Positions 42,150 to 55,100 of a DNA stretch of 64,000 bases are shown here, one piece after another; positions within the stretch are counted from its first letter, which is position 1; each line of letters begins with the position of its first letter. A program made the translations under genes and the position numbers. A model generated the notes under the pieces. The model saw only the letters and a program-made list of their open reading frames with translations. It was not told the origin of the DNA and did not search any database. The stretch lies in the NCBI GenBank assembly GCA_008704415.1, contig VXIS01000027.1, positions 186,001 through 250,000 of the forward strand, written 5' to 3'. Source of the DNA: Sphaerosporella brunnea. Lineage: Eukaryota; Ascomycota; Pezizomycetes; Pezizales; Pyronemataceae.

Positions 42150-44560
42150 AAAAACAGGAATAACGGGTGACGCCCGTCGCCGCAGTTATACATTTTGATT
42201 GACTGTACCGTGACCGTCCAAATTGTGGTCAAAACTCTTAACAAGCTCAACCCCCACCAAAGCTGAACGTTCAGCACGATAGCCAGAGTTCTCGGGCCTC
42301 CTCAACGGAACCTTTGGCGTTCGTCAAAAAAGGAAGCGCACACAGTCAAACCACAGTTTGCTCAGGCCTTTCTTCACTGCCGAGTGATCTCTTCACTCCT
42401 CCCGTGGTAGCAACCCCGCAGAGCATGATGGATCGCACATCCTGGAGATCTTTTTGTGCAAGAAAAAGGCACGGAAAAGCCACATCTGGCACATCCAGAC
42501 AATGGGGGCGTGGTGGAGATCTGCGGTCGGTTGAGATGGATGTGGAACCGATGTCAGTATACGGCATGGAGGTACCAGACAGCATGGAGCTATCGGATGG
42601 CATGGAGCGATCTGTTTCAGCGCTGACTGCAGGGTGAGCAGGCCCGAATTCGAAGACCACCGCACACTTTGCAATTTCCTCTACCAAGGAACCACTTGAG
42701 CATCTGCGCGACAAGTACAACGTTGGTCCCAACGGTCCAACGAAGACTGCCAATCGCCCAAAGCATCGGCAAACGATTGAGGCCGCCTCTGGTACCAAGC
42801 ACCCTATGATTGGATTCAATGATGACGTGTTTCAGCTTTGTTTGACGATAGGCGGGTCACTTGAAGCTTCGAAAATCGTACTGGTACCGAGGTCATGTAT
42901 ACTAGCAAGGAAATTGACAGAATATTGCTATATGTTGCCCGCTGTCACCGGGAGACTGCAGCCGACCCCTGCCGACCGTGAACATGGTCGACATCGGTCA
43001 ACCGCAGGCGGTCCAAGCCGTCATGGTCAAAAGACTGACTACCAGTCCTGGTCCTGGACAGTCACGTGCGATCCAGTCCTGTCTGGAGGGGGGACTGGAT
43101 CAGGCGGACCGTGAGGAGCACTGTTGACAACATGCAACTATCTAGGTGCACTGCCAATCGATTTTGTCAGCGGTTCAGGCAGCTTTGTTTGCTCGTGTGT
43201 GCGTTGGTCGAATCCTAAAGTGCTTCTTATATAATGAGGGCGCAAGAGGATGTGCAGCCCTCGCATCAAAAGATCGGTCCCCAGTTACCCGCTTGGAAGC
43301 CAGAAACGGCGGATTCTTCAGACTTGAACCTCTCCGTTTTCCCGATGCAGAAGGGTCACTCAACGAAATTGAACAATACCAGCCTGGCGAAGAAACCGCC
43401 CCTCATGACCTGGACAATCGATTCGCGCAGAAGCTCGCCGCATGCGGCGAAGAATCCTGAATGGGAACTACAGACCAGGGGTGATCATGGGAGAGACGAT
43501 CAGTCGCGATGGGTCACTGAGGTAACACGTAGTACTATCAAGATCGCACCGGGGTGGGTGAAAACATCATGTAGTCTGCCGGTGTCATATGGCGTTGCTG
43601 AGATGGGATTGGTGGCTAGAAACTTCGGGCAATAAGGATGGCACCAAGCGGACTGAGCATTTCTGTCTACAAATGGTCGTGGAATTGGCGGCCACATTGT
43701 GACCATGCAAAACACCGCTGGGGTCTGGCCATATAGAGACGCTGGGATCAGCCTCCCAGGTGGAACCCATTGCAAAGAGCCCTAGGACGACGTCAAGGGA
43801 GCAACCGGATGTACAGCCGCGTATTTGGCATTCCATGGTGGTGCAAATACCTGAGCATCAAAATCCACAATCGGCATCCGCTCTTCAAAGGATAAATTCA
43901 CCAGAATAAATCATGGCAGCGGTAATTGAGGAAACAGGTCATACGATCCGCCCGGCGGAAAGAATAGGAAATACTACTGGGAGTGTGTTCGCCAGAATCT
44001 TGGTCGGCTGCATGGAGACCAGTAGTTTGATTTCATCAGAATATCACAATGCTGGTTATACTCGGTTGTTGACTTCCCATGATGATCTGCCCAGTTGCGC
44101 GAAAGTAAACCAAAGTGCATCTGCGTTACAAATCGCGGCTAGGGGTACCTGGCAACGATGGTGAACAACTCAGCATGATGTACCCGTCATCGGGAGGTAG
44201 TCGACATGCAACTTCAAAATGGGAGCTTGTTGCTAGTATGGGTCTCACTTCAGTTTGTTCCTAGAGAGAGTTTTTGCGCCCCGAGGTTTCTTGACATTTG
44301 CTTCCCATCAGGTATAATAGGACAGAGCGATGAGTGGCAACTACCAGTCTGTAGGTACCGAGAAAGAGCGACCGCACCGAGAAAAGTCTTTCTGGCGGTG
44401 GGTCGTCAGTGCTGGCGACCAAGTGCCGATCATTTGTGACATGAGCGGGCCCCTTGGCAACGGCCAAGATACGGGAATGGGGGGCCGCAGCGCGGCGGAA
44501 GATGGGTTCGAATAACACGCCGATGGCAAGACTTGCACTTCGTTACTACTGCAATAGTAG
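42150..44560. other. Unassigned region
   Basis: No gene is recognised. A plus-strand stretch at 43240-43460 reads protein-like (EARNGGFFRLEPLRFPDAEG) without an identified family. A hAT-like terminus lies near 43080-43123. Confidence 0.3.
43080..43123. repeat. hAT-like terminus related to 37632-38259
   Basis: GGACTGGATCAGGCGGACCG followed by TGAGGAGCACTG. The inverse complement CAGTGCTCCTCACGG matches the terminal repeat of the 37632-38259 element with few changes. GACTGG words lie next to it. The other end was not found. Confidence 0.4.
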
Positions 44561-44565
44561 TGTTG

Positions 44566-44885
44566 TCCAGTGGGGTAATCCCTTTCGGGCTCCCAGGGGC
44601 CAACAATCGCTAGAAGCTGTTACTCTCAATGGAATGGGCTCAAACTCACAGATATACGGCATCAAAAGACGCTCTTTCACCTTCTGTACTCAAATTTATC
44701 CCCCCATACATTGTTCCCCTGTGGGGTCGCCGTATGGGGGTCCGGTAGCTCCCCGGGGTCAACAATAGCCGGAAGCTGTTACTCTCAATGGAATGGGCTC
44801 AAATTCCCAGATATAGGGCATCAAAGGACTCTCTTTCACCCGCTGAACTCAGATTTATACCCGCATAGATGGTTGTTGTTTGGGG
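44566..44885. repeat. Tandem duplication of an about 160-bp unit
   Basis: Two consecutive diverged copies share AAGCTGTTACTCTCAATGGA, ATGGGCTCAAA, CAGATATA(C/G)GGCATCAAA and CTCTTTCACC, starting near 44566 and 44727. A third start (TTTGGGGTGGCC) follows the second copy. The function is unknown. Confidence 0.75.
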
Positions 44886-45634
44886 TGGCCACGCCATCAA
44901 GCTCGAATGGCACTTGAGACTGTCCAGGCCCTCATCACGCTGCGCGTATGGTGAAATCAGGGAGCTCTTGGGTTTGATTCGGTCGTTGCCAGTGCAGAGT
45001 GATTCGGTGGAGGATGACCAATAAAATGTTCCATATCGAGTGGCTGGTACACAAATTTGTTTTTCTGTTCCTCACCCATCTAGGTGCACCATCGCGCATG
45101 TCCCGTACGCCCAGTTTACGATGCAGACTGGAATCTCTCTCGCGCTGGAGACATTCTCGCCATCTCTCGACTGGTCTCGTGAGGCTGGCGTCATTCTCGG
45201 CCAGTCTCGCTCGACGGAGGCACCGCCTGTATGATCTTGCTGCTTATTTTAAATAGCTATCAGGGAACTGGGGTATACTAACTGAATGCTCGCTAATATC
45301 CCTCTATACCACAAGTATCCTGGCTGAGAGTCCTTCCTCCCAACCTGGAGATCATCTTCCCAAAAAGCGAAAGAGGCTCTTGGAAACCTCAAGTGGCGCT
45401 TGCTTGTTGCTTAAAATCTGGTTGGGGCAGGATCATGTGGAGCAGTGGGAACGTGCAAGGTTAAGCAAGAAGGATGCAGGAGAGATCGACAGTTGCGATC
45501 AGGCTCCGGTCACCGATACCCATCAGGAATCACGGCTAGATAGTGAGAATGATGCGGATGCTGAGGAATTGGAGCCAGTTTATATTTCTAGATATGTTGA
45601 ATACTGTTAGCTAGAATTATGTGGTAAAGCGGAA

Positions 45635-45758
45635 CAGCTTGAGCTGCAGCTCGAGCTCACCCAAAGCTCGGACGCGAGCCCGAGGCTCCACCTCTATGAG
45701 CCGAGCCAGCTCGAGCTGACCTTGAAGGATTGATTCGAGCTGGCTAGTGTCCATCGCT
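45635..45758. repeat. GAGCC/GGCTC-rich dispersed repeat ending GTGTCCATCG
   Basis: CTTGAGCTGCAGCTCGAGCT at the left and GAGCCGAGCCAGCTCGAGCT in the middle, then GAGCTGGCTAGTGTCCATCG. The terminal word is shared with the copies near 1697 and 21998. Confidence 0.5.
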
Positions 45759-45784
45759 ACTTATTTCATGGATCATCTGCTACT

Positions 45785-46440
45785 ATGACCTTGATGAGGT
45801 TTCAGTTTTTCTTTGTGCGCGGGCCGTTATCGTCCTTTTTGGTGGCCTCATCCATTTCTTTCCATTCTTTCCTCCACTTCGCGCATCGCTTGAACAGTTG
45901 CTCTCTAGTTTGCCTTTGCACCTGCGCGCAGAACCAGCAGTTGTCGTCTATCTTTCTGTTCGTCCAGAACAGGATCTGTATGGGGCCGTTGGTGCTTCGT
46001 TAAGCCTTGGTTGGTAGTACCGTCCCGCTAGGGCTGTAGCAGCTTTGGCCACCGTGAGGTCCACCTTCGTCTTACGCTTGTAGTAGCGCTCAGGCTTGCA
46101 GTTCGTGGTCAGTCAAGCGTTGCGGTCTTGGAACCTGGCTTCGGTGACTCTTCGACCAAGGTGAGCGAGCGTTGCGAGGTTGGGTTCGGGTATTCTCTCG
46201 AGGCGGTTCTTGGAAGCCTCTTTCACTATTGAGTCTGCTAACTCGTTTCCTGGGACGTCGGCATGGCCGGTGACCCAGTGGTATTCTGTCGCCCACCCGG
46301 TCGCTTTAAGGGCTTCCTCTGCGCGCGCAAGGCGTGGTAGTAGCCATTGTCCAAGGCCTGGTTCACTTCGTTACAGGCGTCCAAGGGCCGCCTGCGCATC
46401 GCTTGGAACCTGACCTAAGCCGCGTTTTGTTACAGGCAGT
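45785..46440 (-). pseudogene. LINE ORF2 fragment: RNase H and C-terminal region, degenerate
   Basis: On the minus strand the RNase H motif is WVTGHADVPGNELADSIVKE, followed by LATLAHLGRRVTEARFQDRN and YYKRKTKVDLTVAKAATALA. A cysteine-containing region (CWFCAQVQRQTREQLFKRC) and a KEWKEMDEATKKDDNG-type tail then follow, all in the order of the better copy at 28808-29641. Stops and frame changes interrupt it. No 3' tail or target duplication was found, so it is an old fragment of a related LINE. Confidence 0.75.
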
Positions 46441-49248
46441 CATAGTGATTCCATACAACTTGGCGCTTCTGTGTCTATGTCATCGTTGGATGCCACAGCA
46501 ACCGGCCCCAGCCTATTGCTGAGAACGTCACCGCAATCGCGATGTGCGATATCAGGTAAACTTCCTTCACCCAACTACCTTCCCCGAACATTGTCCTCAG
46601 AGTGTGGCACATCCCTGTGGGACCCTGGGGCCGCTCGGGAACCAGGGTCATCGTCTGGTCGTCCTCTGAACATCCTGGTCTGTGTCCCAGGTGGCTTGTT
46701 GCTTCTACCGATCGTTGGCATCCAATATCTGTTTGGCTGCTGTGGGCCCGAACTCCCTACCCCTGCAGTCGGGCAAAACATAGTTCTGGCGTTTGCAGGT
46801 CTGCCTCTTATGGGCGGAGTGCACACCTACACAGTGTGGAAACTGTGTGGACCCACGTGTTGCATTAGGGGATGGCGGAGATGTCTTAGGTTCAAATGTA
46901 CACAGATGACACATTTGACTGGGGTACGTGACCTTTCAAACCCCGGCAATGTTCAAAGCATTATTGAATCTGGCTGGACGGAGCCAGAACCCTAACTGTC
47001 TTGCCGTATGCGTGCAACCTGTGAAGCTGGTGGTCTTACGAGCCATTTTTGCCTTGATGTAATGATATCCTTGAATAATGGAATGCGATAAAGCCGATCT
47101 TGATGCACTTGCGTGCCGCACTTGCCTTATTTGATGATATCTCTGTCGCAAGTTGCATGTTGTTTCTCTGGTCTCCGTTGGTGGATTCAGCTACTGACTC
47201 CGGCCGCTCGTCGCAATGCCTAATTCACTGAGTTGTTTGAGGTGAAGGTGAATCTGGGTGGCGAGCTGCGTTAGAACGGGCTATTCACATGGTCGTATTA
47301 CTGTCGAGGCCTTACCCAACGTTCTCATGTGCTCCAACATACATAGTTCCAACAGCGCCGACGGGAAGGCTCATACGGCCATACACCCACAGGTGTGCGA
47401 GACACGGCTCATTGACCGGCTCCCAGGGACGTGCTACGGCTGTTTCAATGTGTCGATTAAGCCTGCATCATTCAATGTGCACAATGATGACGTCGGAAAT
47501 CCTACGGACTATCCAGCCCTCCATTCAAACATCGCATACTACCTCGCGGCTGAGCGCGTCGCGGCGGGCTCATGACTCCACCCTGGAGCAGTGCTCGTGC
47601 GCTTGGCCTACCCGCGGCGAGGGTTCAAATTCTGGCGGTTTCCGTGCTGGCAACCGCACCAACTGCGGTTCGAAACCGCTCAAATCCGCAGACCGAGAGT
47701 CTCATCGAGCGAGTTTTGAACGATACGTTTGCAGGATGGTGCAATCTGACCGCCCATGGCACGAGTTTCAACGCCCCCCGAAGCGAAATTTGATGCTTTT
47801 CAGCTGTTCGCTTTCCTGTCCAAGCGTGCATTCAGCTGATAGCCGCTCCGGGCTTCCATAACTACCAAAAAATGAGTGTGCACTGGGTCTTCGTTTTCCT
47901 CCGACCCTCAAGGCCGATCCTCGCGCCTTGCTTGCAAAACGTCAACGGCACGACAAGAGTATTGCACGGTTACCCCACGGTGTTGAACGTGCTGAAGCCG
48001 GTGCAAGCGCAGCAAGCTAGCTGTGACTGCAGATGGGGCCAGAGCTAAGGCGGTCACCATGATCGACCATTGTACGGTTGAAGTTCCGGGTCTCCGGAGA
48101 AGTAGCTGCCAATAGAAATCGCTGTGAAGACCAAAGTGGATGCTAATGAGGGGCAAGGTACTACTACTGCAAATGCTGATGGGGGAAAGGTAATACTACT
48201 GTAAATGCGAAAGACGGTCGACGCGGCTCGGTGGGGCTTGCGTAGACGCGGCGCAAATAAGTGTTACTCACGGGGCGGGGCGGTCTGCAGGTCGACCTGG
48301 ACGGTCTGCCATAGTCCAGTCCAGTCCGCGCTCGAGAGAGCAATAAAGCGATGCGGTCCGTGATTGATGCCAAAACAGCCACCTTCGTAGGTCATCAATG
48401 CGCGTCTCATTCGCGACTGGGCCCTGAGACCGTGAACACAAACTCGAAACACCATCACCATGCAAGTCACTCACTACGTGCCAGATTGGACCCTGAGTAC
48501 AAAGTCTAATTCCGTTTCCAGGAACAAGACAGCCGCTTCCGTCATCGTGATGGCTCACGGTTCCCAGCATTTCCCCACAGACCAGGTTTGCAAGAGCTCG
48601 CACAATTCCGCCGGCATCCGAAGCGATGTTTCTTCACAGTTATCGTCGCTCCCAAGTTGCATGTTTACACCCACGCCTGGAAGCAACGCAGCGGAAACCG
48701 GCAGATCCCAAGGAAGGATACCCGGATTGTGCGAAGCGGAGAAACAGCGCCGCTCAAATCACGTGCGGCTGCCTGGAAATGGCGAACAAGTTGTGATTAG
48801 GGGGGAGGGCCGGGGGAAATGCTGTCAATATCCGCCATGTCTGCCGAGCCACAGCGGGTCTTCAACAGCGCACAAACCACTCCTGATGACAGTCGTTGCC
48901 GGCTCCGTGACGAAAATGTCAACGCCTTCGAGTGCCTGAAAAGTTGGCACCGGTTCTGAAGGCGCGGGCGGTTTGTATATAAACTCCATATGTAATATAC
49001 ATGCGCGCGAGGTTTGGATATTGAATGGGATAGTCCGTACGATTTCCCTGCGCCCCCGCGTGTTGGAACAGGGAAGACATTCGAACAGTAAAAGGAAAAA
49101 CACTTGATTGAATTAAAGTACGAAAACAAAAAACCCATTAACCGGGAAATTTCAACCGTTCCTTTACTATAGTCCCCCTCGGTCGTGCACAGCGATATCC
49201 CCCACCATCCCTGACAACAGCAAACACCCTGGGAGAGGAAGAGAAGCC
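46441..49248. other. Unassigned region
   Basis: No convincing gene. A plus-strand frame at 46471-46995 contains two hydrophobic stretches, and one at 47258-47575 reads smoothly (HSSNSADGKAHTAIHPQVCE), but neither has a recognised domain. A hAT-like repeat end lies at 48259-48330. Confidence 0.3.
48259..48330. repeat. Inverted copy of the right end of the 37632-38259 element
   Basis: AAGTGTTACTCACGG, then GGTCGACCTGGACGGTCTGC and CATAGTCCAGTCCAGTCC. The inverse complement follows 38195-38259 (GTATGGCAGACCGTCCAGGC, CCGTGAGCAACACTG) over about 65 bp. The other end is missing. Confidence 0.6.
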
Positions 49249-50501
49249 TTAAACCGCCGACCTGTTCAGCGCAAGAAGCTTGGTAACCTTCTGGGTGAGG
49301 TCTGTGACAGTCTTGGGGAGAATTGTGACAGTTTCCTTGATCGTTGCAAGCTCGGAAGCCAGCGCGGTGTTCGCAGTCTCCAGCTCGGTGATTCTGGAGT
49401 TCGGATTGGAGTTCACAGTCTGCAGTTTGGTGATCCTGGTGTTAAAATCGGCTCTGACAGTTGCCAGCTCGGTAGCGAACGCAGTGTCGCGATCGGCCAG
49501 GGTTCAAATGGACTCCGCAAGTGCGCTGTCCTTTGTTGAGAGGTCAGCCACCGTGGCCTCATACTTGTGGTAGGTAACGAGGAGTTTCGCCTGCTCCGCT
49601 GCTTGGATCCATTGCTGTTTGCATGACTCGTTGAAGTCGCGGGCGATATTTTGGATTTCAATGCTGTTGTGGCGACGCTCGTTGATAGATTCGACATGCC
49701 GGTGGAGATCCTTGCCTCGATCAGTGTCCAGCACGTACCACAACGAGGGGACATTCAGCTCCAACTGGAGCACATTCTTCAGTGTGCGAACGCCGTCTTT
49801 GTGGTACCGAATCCAGGCGTTAACAGCCTCGATCGCCTCACCGACCGTGACCGTGTGGACATCTTTTGAAAAGACGCTGAACAGTGTCGGGTGGTCGTAG
49901 ATTGACATCATGTCGCGGAGTTTCCGCTCATCGCCGCCAGCGGATGCGCTGAGTTGGTAACGGTGTGGAGAAGACAGCAAGTGCTACATCAGATAGGTTG
50001 GTGTGGGCTGGACAATGTTCTGCCAGTAGTTATGGCTGAGGTATTTACCACCGCAGAGGCGGTAGAACAGGGTATACACAGTCAGTACATTGAGGTACCT
50101 ATGGCGGCCGGGAGTTTTCCTTACCGCCACGAGAAACTCTCGCAACACCCGCTTCCAGTTAAGCTCCTCCTTGCGGGTAAGAGCCTGAGTGTTTGCAGGC
50201 TCGGTGTACTGCTGGAAGGCGTCGCTGAGCATCGTGGTAACCTGGGTGATCTCGGCTCTCGACCCGTGACGGTGACTGTTCTAAAGACCGCGTCATCTGC
50301 GAGACCGACGTGCGAAATGATGTTGGAACCGATGGTGTCGATCGCGTCGCATCGCTCTTGATCATCGTTTCGTAGGCGCTTAGAAGTGCGTTCCAGTTGA
50401 AGGGACTCGCCGTCGCGCTTGGTGCCAATGAGGCTGATATCCATCGTCGTTGCTTCAGCCAGGACTGCGAAGCCTGAGCGGTTACTGGTACGCGTGGTCA
50501 T
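49249..50501 (-). pseudogene. Coiled-coil protein of unknown function, broken by stops
   Basis: On the minus strand, from ATG 50501, the frame gives RSGFAVLAEATTMDISLIGT, ERTSKRLRNDDQERCDAIDT and SNIISHVGLADDAVF. Near 50270 it changes frame (a short intron or an indel) to EITQVTTMLSDAFQQYTEP. YWQNIVQPTPTYLM follows, then a TAG at 49984-49986 and HLLSSPHRYQLS in the same frame. The remainder is long and helical, with a TGA near 49506, and ends in a heptad-like coiled coil (ITELETANTALASELATIKE) before TAA at 49249. Both stops fit C-to-T changes at Gln (CAG) and Arg (CGA) codons. The product would be about 415 residues with no recognised catalytic domain. I do not know the family. Confidence 0.55.
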
Positions 50502-53500
50502 GGCAATCGTAATGGTGGTAGTGATGGTAGCGTGTGAGGTGGTGGTGTTCAAGGTTGCGGTGTGATGGGAAGATTGGGAGGGGAGGGGTCAAGAAGTAGA
50601 AGCGAGGTGTCACGGGCAGGGTTGTCACACTGGCTGGTGGCGGTGGTTAAGGTTGACTGTTGGGCGGCTCAGCCGAATCATACAAAGTGACTGGGCGCGC
50701 TACAGGGTTGAGGTTGCTCGAGACTCCAGCAGTGATGCTCAAAATTTGAGGAACAGTAACTCGTGTTCCAGCTTTCCGAAACGTCGGGCTGATAATATTT
50801 CCTGGCTGTTTGCGCGTGATCAGTGCGAAGAGAACTGGTCGGCCAGTCGGCATGGCTGCATTTTAGAGGTATATACACGATGATTCGACGAATGGAGTAT
50901 CGCATTCAGCACGTTCAGCTCCTGGGGTAATCTTGAATCCTGATCGTGACTCCGGGGGGAAAACGTAGGCGTCGGGCTCTGCAGCGATTACGCTCTGTCA
51001 CTGTCCGGAACTCACGGTTGAAGACAGTTCCCCGGCTTTTCAACGCTGCATGGCCCATGGTTACATCGCTGCGCTCATCGCAGGCTGCCGTATCCGGTTC
51101 AAGCGGTCCTATTTCAAGCGAAATATGCCGTGGTGTGCCCTCCAGGAGAGATGTGGTACCTGTGGAACTGATAGCCCGGGCGCCTCACAAATGATATCGT
51201 GGACATCGGGCCGATTTGTTCATATGTGGGTTATTTCCCGCCTCGCACCTTGGACATCGACAGTTTTCGGTATCCTGTGGTTGGTTTCACTTCCGGACAA
51301 ATGGATTTTCGACCGTCGGTGCAGGATTTTGCTGTGGCATATTGCTACACCCAGCGTTTCGAATAAAGTCCCAGCCAGTGACCGACAGCTCATTGAGCGC
51401 AATGACTTCCCCTTGGGGTTTTGATGGTCAGACAAGCACAGGTCCCCGAAGCGCAGTTCGTCACTTATTGACATGCAGCGATGCCGGGTTATTGACCCCG
51501 GTTGCATGGTGGTGCAGGTTGATAGGGAGGTGTGCAATGACACTTAACGTCCGCATGCAGCGTATCCAGACGAACATGTCGTCCCAGTTTATATATGGAG
51601 GAAGCCGATTCTCCCACCCTTAAACGGCTCTGCACTTACAGTAGGTATCACAACCAGGGCGCAGATCATGCCCACTATATCTTTGTTCAATCATTCTCTA
51701 ACCGTAGCTGCCGTCATTGCATGGAGGCCGGCGTGGCTGCCCGCCAGGTACCAATTACACCTGGCTAAAATCTTGCTGGGGTACAATTTCCTTCCTGGAT
51801 CAGCGGCGCGGTCCGATGGCAGGGTCCAATATTTGGCCAGCCGGACTGGCAACGGTCCCTTCAATGATCCCGTCCACGCAACATTCAACCACACTGACAT
51901 TAACCACATCAACTGCAAATCGCTGTATCTATGTTCCACTCATACCACCGGGCAGCCAGAGTCAGCACAACCGACGCCGCTCCGCACCATAAGTATTACG
52001 TCCCGCCCCCCGCCCCCCAGCAGCGACAATATGCCAGAATTTTGCCCATGCAGTCGCTGCACTTACAGAGCCGCACAACACCGAGTTTGAAACGACGTGA
52101 GTGGTGATGCCACCTCCCACATCGTCAGATGGAACCTTGGTCGGCGGTGTACAGAGATTGCCTGCCGCTGGAAGAAGGAATACGGAAATGTTGTTCAAGG
52201 GAAAGGTGCCGTCATTCGGTTTTGAAGTCGCACACTCCGGAAAAACTATTGACTGCCGTTACCTTATTTGAGCGCGCGCTCGTGGTATAAGCGCGGCAGG
52301 AAACACTGCTGGTCAGGTTTGTGCGGTGTCGTGCGAACACCTGGCCTCCTGTACATGCCATTCTACCGTCCAGAGTTGATCAACAAGAGAACTGTCCAGA
52401 ACCAATGCCATATGCATTGCAGCGATATCCTGATCACCATTACTCCATCACACGTTTCGTTCGTGCCCCCTCCTTTGCCTGGCAGCAACAAGGTGCGCAA
52501 AGGCTAAGGAACATACCAGCACAGCATACGAGGCCCAAGTGAATACGCTGTCAACTGGGAGCTCCATGTGGCGGGAGGATGCCAAATTCTTGCGACCATG
52601 ACTGCAGAGAGGTATTCGAAGGCCGCATTGGAAGTTTCCAAGGCATCATTGCAGCACCTGCGATACTGAAGCACGGTTATTGCGTCGATCGATGACTTGT
52701 GCCGTGAGCGGTCACTTCGCAGGGGAATGTTGTAATGTCAGAAGGAATCTTGCAAACGTTGTGTCATAGTCGGGAGGGCTCGCGTGGCCATCATGCAGAA
52801 TAGATAATAGGTCCGTCCGACCGTGGGCAATTGCAACACTGATGGAATAAGGGATGGTTGTTGCCGAGTGTGCTTCCACAACCACCTCTCAGAGACACTC
52901 AGAGACTCTTGGTAATCATGGTAGAGTTCAATGGCACCTGCAGGTGTTTGTACGGTCTCAATACTGGAAACACTTGATGTATAGAACAAGGTACACCCTG
53001 CCGTCCTCCTTGCGCGATTACCGCGCAATACACGTTACATATCGCAGAATATTATCGTCTCTTCTCTCTCTTCTCTCGCTACGCTACCTCTGCAGCCAAT
53101 TATTATATCAAAGATGATGGTAGCCGTGCAGGTGAACATTCATCGAAATCCTCCGCGGCATGCCACTGTGTGTGGACGCCGCAACGCCCTAGAATGCAGA
53201 TTCTGGCATTAGCTATTCCAACATGCACAAATTCCCGTCATGCAGTCTATCCCAGTCCGTTCAAGTGCTGTATCACTCCGTCTTGTACTGGAGTGTACTG
53301 AATGGCATAGGTGCACACTCCTGGTTCTACAAGTCTGGTTGTCGGAAAGAGATACGAACACGCAGCTCGACTGCGGCGGCGATGCAGCCCCACCCCTGCC
53401 AACGTAACTCTCACTCTCTCCAAACTGGGTTTAAACGCTTTAGATTACTGCCTACCACTGTGTGGAGCTATGACCTGGTACCTCTTCCGGGTTGAACTCA

Positions 53501-54179
53501 GATCTCAGATCGCTAGCCATGTGTAATCTTTGAGAATTCAACCTACCCGGTTTCAGGTAACATATGTGGATATCTGAGTTCGTATGGTCGATCTCGCGAA
53601 AGACAGCGCGCAATCCGTCACGCCGAGCTCTGACACGTTCTCTCTCAGAAAAAGCATTTGAAATCAACACGAAAATTTGTCTCTACCTTGAGATTTTGTA
53701 CGCCGAAGTCTCTCCATAAGGTGCCGGTAGCCTAGGCTCCCCTACTCCCTAAAGTGCACAAACGCAAAGGTAAAGCCGAGGCAACAGCGGGTAATCCTCA
53801 TGCTGCAAAGGGCAAGCCATGGGCCAGGCACGATGCGAATGCCATAGAGACACACGATAGTGAGGTGGAGCGAGAGGTGGATTACCAAGTGCGTGTTATA
53901 GAGGATAGCTAACAGACGCCGGTTGATGGGGAGGAGTCATTGCAGGTGGAGGAGGATTTTCGACTCCCTGAATAACGTGAAAATGCAGTCCGGAGTGCTC
54001 AGCAAAGGACCTGAAGCAACGGCAGACCTTACAGAGCCCTGCAAATATGGTGCTGGGGACGTGTGTGTGCGTCCTGAGATATAACTCGCCTGTATTTTCT
54101 TCTTTCTCTTAACGAGTTTGGCGCTCATTATTTGACCAGATGGTTACTGTGGAGGTAGTTTTGGTTTGTTCCCCACCAG

Positions 54180-54233
54180 TCGTCGCAGGCGTGCACAACC
54201 GGCCAGTCGTCGTAGGCGTGCACAACCGGCCGG
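54180..54233. repeat. Two-copy tandem repeat, about 27-nt unit
   Basis: CGTCGCAGGCGTGCACAACCGGCCAGT is followed at once by CGTCGTAGGCGTGCACAACCGGCCGGC, quoted here as adjacent units differing at a few positions. Confidence 0.7.
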
Positions 54234-54834
54234 CTATGCAATTGCTGCACATTATCTGCAAACAACTGTCGCATTTCGACAAGCATCCGGTTGACCGGGT
54301 GGAGAGACACGAGTCCAACGATGTTGGAATTGTCCATGAACACCAATCCTCCGAGCCTGCAACGTGGGTATCCGAAATCGTCCCAACTTGTAGGCACACG
54401 CTGGTCGAATGGCTTTCACGTCGACGTCGAATAACGCATGCTCATAGTGACAGAACCAAACGAGTAAACCATCAAGGTGATCTTCTTGGGGCTGTTCTGG
54501 TGTTGGGATTAACTCCGGCATCACTTAAGACCGCTCCGTGTGGAGGGAGATTAGATCGTCGATGACGTTGGCCGTCCCCGCCTCAAAATGGTCATGGCGA
54601 CGTTGCCTGTGGAACACCAGGATGATCTCAGTATAATTGCACGAAAACTATAGATATATGGGGTTCGCTCCCTGCCCTGTGCGTAGTCGTCAATAAAGCG
54701 AAGACACGGAGACTGTCCGGTTTCAGCCGGTAGGATACGATTTGTTCGGCGCTCGGGTCTCCAACCGCAGTGTGGTCCACATTTTATATGTCTTTGCTGC
54801 AACTTGGTGAGAATGGTAGTCAAAGGTGCGGTCG

Positions 54835-54895
54835 TTGTCCAGAACACACTGGCACGCTCGAGCTCTGCTGAGAACGCTCGGCGGCGGCGGTCTAC
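54835..54895 (+). repeat. Dispersed repeat shared with 63158-63217
   Basis: AGAACACACTGGCACGCTCG followed by AGCTCTGCTGAGAACGCTCG corresponds to AGAACACGCTGGCACGCTCT and AGATCTGCCGAGAACGCGCG at 63165 onward, same orientation. Confidence 0.6.
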
Positions 54896-54917
54896 ACCTT
54901 AGTGCCACCTTGTTACA

Positions 54918-54964
54918 CCCGTTCATACTCGGATGCCTACAGAGCAATACAGTATTCAGGCTCC
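54918..54964 (+). repeat. Dispersed 47-bp repeat shared with 59808-59855
   Basis: GTTACACCCGTTCATACTCG followed by GATGCCTACAGAGCAATACA corresponds to GTTACACCCGTTCACACTCG and GATCTCTACACAGTAATACA at 59808. It is possibly the edge of an LTR or other mobile element. Confidence 0.6.
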
Positions 54965-55100
54965 TCCGTATATCGGTCACAAGAAACCCTAATTCCAACT
55001 AACCCTACCTGCGACTTATAAACAATCAGAACTAACTTGACTGACTTCAGAACCTTTCCCACTCGACACATCACCTACAACCAGCTCACTTACAACAAGC

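Larger units (their letters stand above)
50502..55100. other. Unassigned region
   Basis: No gene is recognised in 4.6 kb. A short plus-strand stretch at 53755-53910 (HKRKGKAEATAGNPHAAKGK) reads protein-like. Two repeats at 54835-54960 recur elsewhere in the window. A duplicated GTCGTAGGCGTGCACAACCG segment lies at about 54181-54233. Confidence 0.3.

Noticed and set aside
46471..46995. Membrane protein of 174 residues
   Set aside because: Two hydrophobic stretches but no start context, homologous pattern or intron support; it begins next to a LINE fragment.
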